A DNA stretch of 64,000 nucleotides, taken from positions 434,001-498,000 of the forward strand of contig NC_063437.1 of assembly GCF_020379485.1 (NCBI RefSeq), written 5' to 3'. Position 1 is the stretch's first letter. Each line of letters opens with the position of its first letter. Below the pieces are notes generated by a model that saw only the letters and a list, made by a program, of their open reading frames with translations, was not told the origin of the DNA and did no database searches. The position numbers and the translations under genes were made by a program. Origin of the DNA: Brassica napus (Eukaryota; Streptophyta; Magnoliopsida; Brassicales; Brassicaceae). Positions 52,703-63,200 of this stretch are shown piece by piece.

Positions 52703-53078
52703 GTACTAAAACTAGATCGGCTGGTATGGGTTGGGTACTCACAGATCAAACCGAATCGGAATTGGCAAAAGGAACTCTGTATCAGGAACACGTCTCTTCC
52801 CCTTGCATGGCCTGAGGCTCTTGCAATCAGAGGAGCTCTTCATCATGTGATTTCCCTCAACATGACAACATCTCTCACATCTGGCTTCGCTAAGATTTTC
52901 AAGTATTCGTCGGAGCTTATCTTCGGATCGTCGATCGATTGAACTCTACGGGGTGCTTTCAGACATAGCCTCGATCATGTCCTCTTCTTTTTACTTCTGT
53001 CGATTAATCTTCATATCACGGGACACGGGCTTTCAATGCTAGGCTCATCTTTTGACTAAATCTTGTTTATCTTCAAAA
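52703..53078 (+). pseudogene. RNase H-like (RVT_3) fragment of a retroelement
   Basis: Reads TKTRSAGMGWVLTDQTESEL, then EHVSSPCMA; after a one-base frameshift, EALAIRGALHHVISLNMT and later, in a third phase, ELYGVLSDIASIMSS and FISRDT. This is the RVT_3 RNase H-like domain found at the C-terminus of plant LINE-type proteins and as stand-alone fragments. The A-G-x-G-W opening and AEA(L)AIR block are typical. Frameshifts and stops show that it is dead. No flanking duplication or other LINE domains were seen. Confidence 0.7.
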
Positions 53079-54049
53079 TATGCTAGGCTTAGACCATGAA
53101 ACGTTTAATCCTCTATGAATCTAATATCTGTTTGCTAAAAAAAAGGTTAGGTTATTGTAAAAAGCCCAACTAAATGGGGCAACTTATAGCTCATTAGTGG
53201 CCTCACTGGCCTGTAATCAAATCACAGATCTTGCATTTCGATGTTTCCCTCGACTCGAGTCAGAGCTCTCTTGCTCCGCGGATCAATTCTACCATTGTTT
53301 CAAAATAGTGTTGGGCCTAAAGTGGCTCTAAACATGCTATATTTGTCGCTGAACCACGTGCCACTTTCACGTGAGTGTTTTTTTTATTTCAAGATAATTT
53401 TTAGAGCTCATTAGTGATAAATATTCGTTTTCAGAGAAAGAGAAAATCGGTTCTTTGTTTCGTTCAACAGTGGCTCTCCGTCTCCGGCGTTTTTTCCCGT
53501 GGTTCAGGTTCCGACTTCTGATGACTTCAGTAGCATCACCGACGTGTCAGCTTTTGGTTCCGGCCTTCTTCTTCTTTGGTATCGCAGCTGGGCTTAATCA
53601 GTGGGCCCATTACTCGTATTACAAGCTATTAAAACTACATAACAATGGTTTCTGTTTTGAACATCAATCATTATTAGTCTTATAAGATTCGACCACTAAA
53701 ACAATCTACTTTTATGAAGTCACCAAAGTTAAGCAAAAAGAAAAAAAGTTAAGTCACACCAGTCACCATATGATATGACCGTACCCATTACAAAAAAAGA
53801 GAGGACAAGACCACTTATTAGCACAAGAAAGTAAACTCTTACAATAGATGCAAAGTCAAACGATGATAAAATATCATAAATACTCCTAAGGTCAAACCCC
53901 CACAAAACACCCAAAGCCTAAAAACATGTATCTAAAAATAATCCAATACTAATACGAACAAAACAGAATTTAAAATTCTGTCAGTCAGAAAATGAAAGAA
54001 CGAAAAAAGAAATCTTTCTAAACAAAAAAAAGTGTCAGCTTTTTATTTG
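53079..54049. other. spacer downstream of the bHLH gene
   Basis: Includes the likely 3' UTR of the minus-strand bHLH gene at the right edge. The 76-codon frame at 53455-53685 has no recognisable domain. Confidence 0.4.
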
Positions 54050-55376
54050 TTAGTTATTCAAATTCATTGGCATATCGAAAATATGATGTGCCACCTTCTT
54101 TATCTCGTCGGCCGATTCAAGTTCGCAACCATCCTCTATCTGTTTAAATAAACGATTTTTTTCTGTCATTAAAGATTTGCATTTTACAATGTTGGTGACT
54201 GTAAATTGAAATTTAAGACATACATGGAATGGTATAGTTAGGTTACCTTGAGGTTGAAGCAATAAGAGACATAGAAACGAGACAAAGTCGAGATACTGAG
54301 ATGAAGAACAGTGAGTCGAAGCTTCTCTAGTGAGATGATTCCTCTGATAAGCCCTCCTTGTCTCTTCCGACATACAACTCTAAGGTTAACGTGGTTTTGT
54401 ATCACTGTTGTTTCGATACTTGGGACGCAAGTTTCATCTTCTTGAACTCTGTTTTGAACTTCACTACTCTGCTGCGTTTTCTTTTGAGATTCAAGTGATT
54501 GTATGATTTGCTCAAGGACCTTCGCATAGTTTATAGCTCCTCCTACTATGGATGCTTGGTCTCCCTGCAGGGGACAACAACACTATACAAGTTAAGAGAC
54601 TTAGGGTTTTGAGGGTACTTTTTGTGGTTGTTGAGATTACTCGTTGGATGTAAGAAGGTGGGAGAAGGGAACGTAGGGAGTTGACATGTTCGTTCATCTG
54701 TCTCCGTCGGTTTCTTTCAACAACAATGTGGCTGATTCTTTGAGACTCTATCTCTTCAATGTTTTTACTTGGTTTAGTTTTCCTCCTCTTCCTCTTCTCT
54801 CTAGTCATATCAGGAGCCAGCAAATCGCTGTTCTTGCGCTTGTGTTGTGGTGAGGAAGAAGGGAGGAGTATCATGTCTGCTTCTTGGCTTGACAAAGGTT
54901 GTTTCGCTCCTTCCATGTAGGATGCTGAAACTTGGTTCTGATACAAGTGTGGATAACCCTCCTGTGAAAGAAAGCTTTCGACTTCCCAAGGCTCTTTGAG
55001 GTTCTGAAGAGACAATAGCCTTAGAAAACTCGGTTCTTCACTTTGCAGCATTTGTAGAAATGGCACTGTATCTTGGTCTTCCTCTTCTTTAAAGGAAAAG
55101 CTTTGAGCCTCTGCAAATTCTTGAACTTCTAGGCTTCTTGCATCTGCTTTTCTATCCAGATACTGCAAGAAAGACATTAACCAGTGAGGTCAATGATTGC
55201 AGAATGTTTTTAATTGTTTTCTGTAAAATTAATAATAAAATCATTGAATGAAAAGTATCTGGACATGCTAGGAAAAGAGTAAATGGCACAATGGAAGAGA
55301 GAAGATTGGAGAAAGCTTCCTAAATTAAGCAAAAAATACACACACAAGGGTTGATGTGTCCTTGAAAGCTCTCCAT
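54050..55376 (-). CDS. BHLH67: bHLH transcription factor bHLH067-like, 320 aa
   Basis: A nuclear bHLH factor of the FAMA/bHLH067/bHLH071 subgroup, several members of which act around stomatal lineage development. Four exons join in phase: 55344-55376 ([11 protein letters not shown]), 54641-55162, 54247-54564 and 54050-54139. Residues ~32-60 hold an acidic/hydrophobic N-terminal region ([20 protein letters not shown]). A nuclear-localisation-like cluster [14 protein letters not shown] precedes the bHLH, whose basic part [10 protein letters not shown] (His156, Glu160, Arg164) predicts E-box/G-box binding; helix 1, loop and helix 2 continue across the exon 2/3 junction ([23 protein letters not shown]). 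The C-terminus is an ACT-like region ([24 protein letters not shown]). The tiny first exon is accepted because it restores the family N-terminus and a GT donor. It is somewhat shorter than my recollection of the Arabidopsis protein (At3g61950). Confidence 0.9.
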
Positions 55377-56398
55377 TTGAGAGCCTTTTGTTTGTTATGT
55401 ATTAGTATGTAATAATGTGTAACAATAAATGCTAAGAAACACCAAAGAAGCAGAAGAGGAAACTCATGTACTCTCTTCTGATTCTGAGTCTTTCTTGACT
55501 TGTAACTGTTAGCTCTATATAGAGCAGTGACTCTTTAGTAGCAATTGAGTAGAGTGGAAAACAGAGGAGCTGTAATAAAAGAGAATGGTAAGAAAATGTA
55601 TATATTTTTGGTACTGTAAGAAGAGTTGGTGAGGCTGAGCAGAGCAGAGGAGAGATGGAGATATTATTGGTGGAAGCAGTTTTGTTTTGAAGTAGAGACA
55701 GAAGACTTTGTGGGGACATTCTTATATTACACAGAAGAAGAAGGTAAAAAAGATACAAGTCATGGGTAAGAGAGCTTCTATTAGGTTTGTGTCATCTTTC
55801 TCATTATATCTCAATGACTCAAATCATTATGTATGAGAGATAACATCATTCATTTCAATACACACCACACCATTCCTTTTCTATGCTGCTCCCATCATGT
55901 TCTAATGATTTCTTAAGTATGGGTTTTGTCTAATATATTGACTAGCAATTAAAACAAAAAGATTTGACTCTATAAATTCAATAACACTAGGGAATCTTAT
56001 CTATTACTGATGCCTTGGCGTCTACGGCATTAAACAGTGTTTGTACTATAAAATGTCCCAGTCTTGTCAATCTCAGTCCTAGTGGGTAAACTCATATCCA
56101 GTCTCACTAAATCCTCAACAAAGAAACAAAGAGTCAACCTTTGTATAGTTAACGAAGACCTTAGAAACCTTATCAACTAGACTAAAACTCCAAAGAAAGT
56201 TTGAAATAATTTTAGACCCCATGTCCTTTTAGCTGCCATTTTTAAGACAAGAATTAAAAAAAAAAGTTTTTTCATAAATAAAAACAATGAGATATTAAAC
56301 AGCAATGTAAAGGAAAGGCACAGGAGAAAGCAAAAAAAAAAGATTGAAATTTGATCATGAAAATGACAGAAATAAGAGATATAACTTGCTTTGTTGTT
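55377..56398. promoter_or_regulatory. bHLH gene upstream region
   Basis: The 5' side of the minus-strand bHLH gene. The likely 5' UTR lies just right of 55376, and a 108-codon frame at 55432-55758 on the same strand has no domain. The right end abuts the detached last codons of the MTPA1-like gene. No TATA box was fixed. Confidence 0.4.
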
Positions 56399-56436
56399 TT
56401 AACGCTCGATTTGTATGCTAACGTGACTGATACTAT

Positions 56437-56614
56437 TATTAGAGTAGGATTCCTATGACAAATAGGAATCATACTAATCTGTTTTAGATATGTTTTTCCT
56501 AGATAGATTTGGCTTTATCTTTTCCTATTTTCACATTACTTCTCTTGGTATAAATACCAAGCTTCATTCTCAATAAAATTTAAGTTAATTTTGATCCTAA
56601 ACTAAGATTTGTCA
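56437..56614 (+). repeat. 5' LTR of deleted copia
   Basis: 178 bp, TATTAGAGTAGG..GATTTGTCA, with 'ggtataaataccaagc' (a TATAAAT box) near 56549. One T/C difference from the 3' LTR. Confidence 0.9.
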
Positions 56615-56628
56615 TGGTATCAGAGCAT
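56615..56628 (+). other. Primer binding site of deleted copia
   Basis: TGGTATCAGAGCAT directly after the LTR, matching the initiator tRNA-Met type PBS also used by the element at 6021. Confidence 0.9.
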
Positions 56629-56959
56629 AACCAAAAATAAAAACATCCAAAATCCATCTATTCTCAAAAATCATCAACCATCCTTTAAACATCCTTAAAA
56701 ACATTCTTCAAAAACATCTTTTAAACATCCTTGTTGGTCCTACAAGAAACGTAGATCAACTTATTCAAATCCTCTGTTTTAAAATCGAAACAGAGACCTT
56801 CCAAAACATACATCTTCAAACACGGCGATTACTCCAAGCGAGCTCAAATACAAAACCATCTCACCTTATGATTTATCATCCAATGATAATCCAGGTGCCA
56901 TCATCTCTCAACCTCTTCTCAACGGAACCAACTACGACGAATGGGCCATCAACTTTCGT

Positions 56960-58654
56960 ATGGCGCTAAGCTCACGAAAGAAGTTTGGCTTTCTTGACGG
57001 CAGTCTTCCTAAACCGGCAGCCGATTCAACCCACCTTGAAAATTGGACAGCAAACAATCATCTTATCGTGGGATGGATAAAACAAACCATCGAACCAAAA
57101 GTAAGATCTTCTATCTCAACTAGAGAAATCGCAAAAGATCTGTGGGATACAATCAAAAAGCGCTACTCAATCAAAAGCGGAGCGCGACTTCAACAACTAT
57201 GCAAAGCCTTGGCAAATTGCAAGCAGGACGGTTCCACCATTGATGACTACTTCGGTCGTCTAACAAAGATATGGGACGGGACCACTGAAGCAAAAGGCGT
57301 GACACCAAAGGCAAATACGGCTAGTGTTGCTAAAAACACAAAAGTTCAAGCAAACATAACTGTCTCTGATATAGATCGCCAAGGTCTCAGCGGTATCACC
57401 GATGAACAATGGAGTATTGTTCAAAAACTAATCAATAAAGGAGCAACCAATGATCATCTAAAGGGTAAGAAAAACGACGGAACATGGATCTTAGATACAG
57501 GAGCTACTCACCATATGACAGGACAACTCGAGACAATGGAGAACATTCGCAAATCTTTATATGGCCTTAAGCAAGCCCCTCGCTGTTGGTTTGCCAAATT
57601 GGTTGAAGCTCTTCTGAAGTACGGTTTCTCTCAAACATATTCAGACCACTCATTGTTTGTCTACTCGAGGAATGGAACCACACTTCGAATTCTCGTTTAT
57701 GTAGATGATCTAATCATCTCTGGTGATTCATCTCCTGCCATCAACACATTCAAGACATATCTTTCAACCTGTTTTTATATGAAGGATCTCGGGCCTCTCA
57801 AGTATTTTCTTGGCTTGGAAGTAGCTAGGGGTCCTCAAGGAATCTATTTATGCCAACGCAAGTACACGTTGGATATAGTTACAGAGTGTGGGCTACTAGG
57901 TTGCAAACCGGCTGGCTCACCTATGGACCAAAACCATACTTTAGGCCGTGCGCAAGGTGATCTTTTGTCTGATCCAGAACGTTATCGCCGACTGGTTGGG
58001 CGACTTATCTATCTCTTAACGACACGACCAGACCTTGCCTATTCTGTTCACATACTATCTCAGTTTATGCAGAAACCTAAGGAAGTTCATTGGCTTGCAG
58101 CTGTAAAAGCTGTTAGATATTTGAAAGGAACTATTGGGCAAGGTGTTCTCTTTCGTGCCAACACCACGTTTCACATCACTGGCTGGTGCGACGCTGACTG
58201 GGGCGCATGTCCCGGTACTCGTCATTCTCTCACTGGCTGGATAGTACAGTTTGGGACTTCACCTATTTGCTGGAAAACTAAGAAACAGAATGCAGTTTCT
58301 CTCTCATCAACAGAAGCTGAGTTTCGTGCTATGAAAGCAATAACAAAGGAACTCATTTGGATCAAAGGCCTTCTCTCCGAGCTGGGTTTTCCACACGACG
58401 CGCCAATGACAGTCTGCTGCGATAACAAATCTGCGCTACACATCAGTGCTAATCCGGTTCTTCACGAGCAAACTAAACACATGGGCATCATTTGTCAGTT
58501 CGTTCGAACAGAGATTGTCAAAGGTGTCATCAAAACAACTCATGTCTCCTCTCAAGATCAACTCGCAGATATCTTAACCAAGGCATTAGGACGAAAGGAG
58601 TTCGATGCATTTCTTCTCAAGTTAGGCATTAACAATATCCATGCTCCAACTTGA
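56960..58654 (+). CDS. Fused gag-PR-RT-RNaseH frame of deleted copia (564 aa)
   Basis: An uninterrupted frame despite large deletions. Residues 1-~105 are the Gag/UBN2 region (MALSSRKKFGFLDGSLPKP..IDDYFGRLTKIWD); the zinc knuckle is missing. The protease motif WILDTGATHHM (D179) is followed after ~15 residues by [14 protein letters not shown], i.e. the middle of RT. Integrase and the RT fingers with the first catalytic Asp are gone. YVDD (247-250), RNase H (CDADWG, SSTEAEFRAM) and the C-terminus are kept. The same frame is open upstream of the ATG (PYDLSSNDNPGAIISQPLLN), so the original start lay near 56822, where ACGGCG may be a mutated ATGGCG. The product cannot work as a full RT; whether it is translated is unknown. 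Confidence 0.85.
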   Translation: MALSSRKKFGFLDGSLPKPAADSTHLENWTANNHLIVGWIKQTIEPKVRSSISTREIAKDLWDTIKKRYSIKSGARLQQLCKALANCKQDGSTIDDYFGRLTKIWDGTTEAKGVTPKANTASVAKNTKVQANITVSDIDRQGLSGITDEQWSIVQKLINKGATNDHLKGKKNDGTWILDTGATHHMTGQLETMENIRKSLYGLKQAPRCWFAKLVEALLKYGFSQTYSDHSLFVYSRNGTTLRILVYVDDLIISGDSSPAINTFKTYLSTCFYMKDLGPLKYFLGLEVARGPQGIYLCQRKYTLDIVTECGLLGCKPAGSPMDQNHTLGRAQGDLLSDPERYRRLVGRLIYLLTTRPDLAYSVHILSQFMQKPKEVHWLAAVKAVRYLKGTIGQGVLFRANTTFHITGWCDADWGACPGTRHSLTGWIVQFGTSPICWKTKKQNAVSLSSTEAEFRAMKAITKELIWIKGLLSELGFPHDAPMTVCCDNKSALHISANPVLHEQTKHMGIICQFVRTEIVKGVIKTTHVSSQDQLADILTKALGRKEFDAFLLKLGINNIHAPT

Positions 58655-58661
58655 GGGGAGG
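58651..58661 (+). other. Polypurine tract of deleted copia
   Basis: TTGAGGGGAGG directly before the 3' LTR, overlapping the TGA stop. Confidence 0.85.
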
Positions 58662-58839
58662 TATTAGAGTAGGATTCCTATGACAAATAGGAATCATACT
58701 AATCTGTTTTAGATATGTTTTTCCTAGATAGATTTGGCTTTATCTTTTCCTATTTTCACATTACTTCTCTTGGTATAAATACCAAGCTTCATTCTCAATA
58801 AAATTTAAGTTAACTTTGATCCTAAACTAAGATTTGTCA
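58662..58839 (+). repeat. 3' LTR of deleted copia
   Basis: 178 bp, one difference from 56437-56614 (TTAACTTTGATC here, TTAATTTTGATC there). It ends in the MTPA1-like gene next to the ACTAT copy. Confidence 0.9.
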
Positions 58840-59838
58840 ACTATACTCTCTCCAAATATAATCAATCACTTTGTTAAGTACCATAGCATCATCAGCTTCT
58901 TGTTTAATCTTGACATGACAAGAAAACAAAGCTTTTCCAACTGTAATTGCCCAAATGTGAAGCTCATGAACAGACACCACTTCCTCAATCTCCATCAATC
59001 ATTTTTCAAGCTGCTTTGCATCGATCTCTCTCGGTGTACTCTCCATTAAAACATCAAGTATGCTTCGAAGCATCTTAATGGTTATCCCTAAAACAATAAT
59101 AAAAATACTAACTTGCAGATCAAGTCAATTATTTTTCATTTAGGGTTATACCAAATCATTCCCCCTCCAATCATTACTCCAATGCTTTGGATTAAATCTC
59201 CAAGAACATGGAGATAAGCTCCTTGCACATTGATGTTCCTCCTTACCTTCGGTTTCTCCAACAATTGCTCATCATTATCTCCATGACCATGCTCATGATC
59301 ATGCACGCCATGATTATGACTATGACTATGACTATGACTATGACTATGATCATGTCCAAGCACAACAATCATTATGATGTTAACAACTAAACCAAAAGCA
59401 GCAACAAGAACCATAAAGAAACCATCAACATCATCATTAGTCTGTTGAATGAGTCTAGTTATGGCTTCATAGACCAAGATCCCAGTGAGTAACCAAATGA
59501 GCTGGATTGAGACAAGAGCACCCAAAATCTCAATCCTGAAGAACCCGTAACTCTGCCTCGGATTGGCTTCCCAAGAATAAGCCCACAAGGAGAGCATTGA
59601 GATAGAAAAAGCAGCAACATCAGTGAGCAAATGAGCTGCATCGGTTAGTATAGCCAAACTATTTGCCTTGATGCCACCAACAACTTCAGTGCTCATGAAC
59701 AAAATACATAACACCACAACGAAACAAAGCTTTCGCATCGAAGCAGAACGTTCCTTAGCATCATCACTTAAAGAAGTTGAAAGTCTACAAGCAGTTTCTA
59801 CACAACTATACTTCTTGTTGAACCCATCTGCCAAAAAC

Positions 59839-60103
59839 AAATGTGAGGTCTAGAGCTTGAACGAATGGACTATACGAATACAATAGAGCATATATTTTGT
59901 TACCTTGTAGAAACTCAATTCAAGAGTGATGTTTAGAGTTTGAGACATGAAGGAGTTTATAAACGTTGGAATAACAGAGAAAAAGCTATGACATGCATTC
60001 CATAACTAGACAAGGATTCAAGAAAAGAGAGTTTATATATTTTTAGTAATTAATTAGAGCCCAAGAGTTAATGATAATGACAACATACGGATACTATTAA
60101 GAG
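59839..60103. promoter_or_regulatory. Residual MTPA1 upstream region
   Basis: Only about 265 bp separate the MTPA1 frame from the next copia element. On the minus strand, 'ttctacaag|gtaaca' (about 59901) and 'tttttggcag|atggg' (about 59834) could be the borders of a short intron, but no ATG reads through in frame. This may be a 5' UTR intron. Confidence 0.35.
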
Positions 60104-60222
60104 TGTAACAAATTTAAAGTATATCTCTCATTAATTAATGAATGTACATGAGAGTATATATATACAAGTATGATTAGTGATCTGTACATGTGTATTATGT
60201 ACACCTATCTATATCTAATACA
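60104..60222 (-). repeat. 3' LTR of decayed copia (119 bp)
   Basis: Minus strand: TGTATTAGATATAG .. AATTTGTTACA, with standard TG..CA ends, preceded by the purine tract CTTGAGGAAGGG (60234-60223). Unusually short for an LTR, so the boundary needs the 5' copy for proof. Confidence 0.75.
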
Positions 60223-60243
60223 CCCTTCCTCAAGCCTTGAAAC

Positions 60244-63200
60244 TCAAGTAGGATATGGAGTAAAAAGGCTTGACACAGACATTCTGTTCAAGAGGAAATG
60301 AAAGGGACCAGGGTGCAGAGCTTTCGTGAGGATATCAGCATGTTGGTTTGAGCTCGAGACATGATGCAAGGTGAGAAAGCCACACTTAACCTGATCACGG
60401 ACAGTATGACCATCGACCTCAATGTGTTTGGTACGTTCATGAAAGACGGAGTTAGTCGCAATGTGCATCGCAGACTTGTTATCACAGAAGAGTTTAGCAC
60501 CAGTCGTGACTGTAACACGAAGATCAGTCAACAACTGTTGTAGCCAAATGAGCTCGCAACTCGTCAACGCCATACTTCTGTACTGCTGCGACTAACCGTA
60601 CATTGCTTCTTGGACTTCCAACTAATGAGAGAAGAACCAAGGTAGACACAAAAGCCAGTCACCAAACGACGAGTATCCGAACAAGTAGCCCAATCTGCAT
60701 CAGAGAACGCGTTCAAGCATAGATCAGTATCTGCAGCATAGAAGAGACCTTGGCCTGGATTAGACTTCAGGTAACGCAGAACATGATGAGCAGCTTTAAG
60801 ATGAACATCAGTTGGTGCAGAAAGGAACTGGCTAAGACGATGGACAGCAAAGGTAATATCCGGTCGAGTGATTGTGAGATAAAGCATACGCCCGATGAGC
60901 TCTCTGTAAGAGGTAATATCCTCCAAAGGTTTCCCTGTGTCAGAACTCATAGGTAAGGTCGGATCAAGTGGAACAGCACAAGGTTTGGAAGCAAGAAACC
61001 CAGTATCAGCAAGAAGAACCAAAGCATATTTGCGTTGTGAAACAGAGATACCCATAGAGTTGCGTGCTATTTCCAATCCAAGAAAGAAACATGTTTGTCC
61101 TAAGTCCTTAATCTTGAAAGCTTGATGAAGAGCACTCTTGAGAGACTTCAAAGCTTCATCATCATTGTTAGCAATCAAGATATCATCCACACAAACAAGG
61201 ACTGCAGTGAAAGAAGATTCAACCTTCTTGACAAACAAGGAATGATCACCAGGAGATTGCTCATAACCAGCCTTCAACAAAACCGAGGAGAAACAAGTGT
61301 ACCATTGACGAGAGGTCTGTTTCAATCCGTAAATAGATTTATGAAGGCGGCATACAGGATTTGGAGAAAGAACTTCACCCGGAGCAGGAGTATATCCCAA
61401 AGGCAAGCTCATATATATCTCTTCCTCGAGATCACTATGCAAAAATGCATTAATGACATCCATCTGAGAGAGAGACCATCCATGTCTTGCAGCAAGAGCT
61501 AACAACAGCTTGACACTAGTCATCTTTGCAACCGGTGAGAAGATATCAGTATAGTCGACACCTTCTTGTTGAGTAAAGCCCTGAGCTACTAAGCGAGCTC
61601 GTGGTCTTTCAATCGCTCCATCGGCGTTATACTTAAGAGCATATACCCAACGACACCCAACTACGTTCTTACCATGAGGCAAATAAACGATAGTATACGT
61701 CTTATTAGTATCCATTCCAGCAAACTCTACTCCCATTGCATCTTTCCACATGTCAGATGTGATAGTATGTCTAAAGTTACTTGGTATTGTCTCAGTAGAA
61801 ACAGAAAGAACAATACTTTGAAAAGCAGGTGAAAGTTTGGAATAGGAAAGAACCGAGGAAATGGGATATAAAGAAGTAGCATAAGAGCTGGCGTTTTCTG
61901 GTGAATGACGAGCAAGAGAACAATGGTAATCATATAAGTAACTGGGAGCTTTACATGTACGCCTAGGTCTGTCACCTGAAAGAGCCACTGATGATGTTCC
62001 TGGTATGACATGAACCTAAGAATGTGTGGCACTAGGGACAGATGATGCAGTACTAGAATGAGAAGGTAAAGGAATCATGTTATCCAGAACAACAGGAGTT
62101 GAGACAGGAAGAATGACTTTAGCAAACAAATCATCAGATGTAGAATTTGTAGTTTTATAAGGAAACTCAGTTTCATGAAAAACCACATTTCTAGAAATGG
62201 AGATGATATTTGTGTCTAAGTCTAAGACTTTGTAACCTTTATAACAAGTCGCATATCCAAGGAAACACACAAGAGTCTGCACGTTTAGAAAACTTATGTC
62301 TATCCTTCAGTTGAGTGGAAACATAACAGAGACATCCAAAAACCTTAAGACTAGAGTAATCAGGTTGTTTCTTTAACAATAGTTCATAAGGTGATGTGCT
62401 ATTCAACAAAGGAGATGGCAATCTATTGATAAGAAATACTGCAGTCTGAATACACTCAACCCAATAAACCAAAGGTAAATGACTTTAAAACAACAAAGCT
62501 CTAGCGACATTCAAAATATGTTGATGTTTTCGTTCAACTACCGAGTTTTGCTGCGGTGTATAAGCACAAGAAAACTGATGAGTTATACCATGTTCACGAA
62601 GCAAAGGACCAAAATGTAACTCAGGGGCATTATCACTTCGAATAGATTTGATATTAATTTGGTATTGAGTTTTAACAAGTTTGATAAAAGAAGACATTAT
62701 AGTGGAAACATCACTTTTATTACGCAACATATAAGTCCAAGTAACGCGGGTACAATCATCAACAATGGTAAGAAAGTATCTAAAACCATCAATAGATTCA
62801 ACAGAAAAGGGACCCCAAATATCTATGTGAATAAGATCAAAAGACGAAGAGGACAAATTGTTATTAGAAACGAATGGTAATCTTTTCTGTTTAGCTAAAG
62901 GGCATACAGGACATGACTCAAGAGAACTAGACTTAAGCAAAGGAATAGTACCAGATAAAAGTTTCAAATTGTCTTGAGAAGGATGTCCTAAATGCATATG
63001 CCATAGATCTTCATCAGTACGTAATGTTCCACATAATGCAAGAGAAGCAGTAACAGCAACGTTCAATATGGAAAGATTGCGAATAAGAAAACTTTCACCA
63101 ATCTTCAAGACCTGAGTATGGTCCTGTATAAAGCATGAATCAGGATAAAAATGAGCAGAGCAATTATCACGATTCAATAAGACACTAACACTCAGAAGAT

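Larger units (their letters stand above)
56437..58839 (+). mobile_element. Internally deleted copia element, 2.4 kb, in MTPA1
   Basis: Two 178-bp LTRs differing at one position (T/C), a PBS, a shortened coding frame and a purine tract, flanked by the 5-bp duplication ACTAT (56432-56436 and 58840-58844). The small LTR difference means recent insertion, although the element lacks most of Gag's C-terminal half, the integrase and the first part of RT. It must have been mobilised by proteins of another copia. Confidence 0.93.
56399..59838 (-). pseudogene. MTPA1: MTPA1-like Zn/cation efflux transporter, disrupted
   Basis: A CDF-family vacuolar metal/H+ antiporter gene, here destroyed. The 5' part (59136-59838) encodes [30 protein letters not shown] (metal-site HxxxD-type segment), several membrane helices, the His-rich cytosolic loop ([16 protein letters not shown]) and [20 protein letters not shown]. 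It then stops at TGA 59136-59138 where Trp is expected. Beyond it a frameshift (about 59095-59115), then the C-terminal domain [20 protein letters not shown] with another TGA at 58999-59001, then [20 protein letters not shown] and [10 protein letters not shown]. There the copia element at 56437-58839 interrupts the frame. The last ten codons (ISHVSIQIER) and TAA lie across it at 56399-56431, outside the ACTAT duplication. The start codon is not certain: the open frame begins without ATG after a plausible acceptor. Context matches Arabidopsis At3g61940. Confidence 0.9.

Noticed and set aside
59136..59840. An intact 234-residue zinc transporter
   Set aside because: The frame starts without ATG and ends at a TGA in the middle of the membrane domain; downstream family sequence continues in broken form, so it is a pseudogene.
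61122..61502. A 126-codon plus-strand frame near the right edge
   Set aside because: It is the reverse-strand shadow of the minus-strand copia reverse transcriptase.
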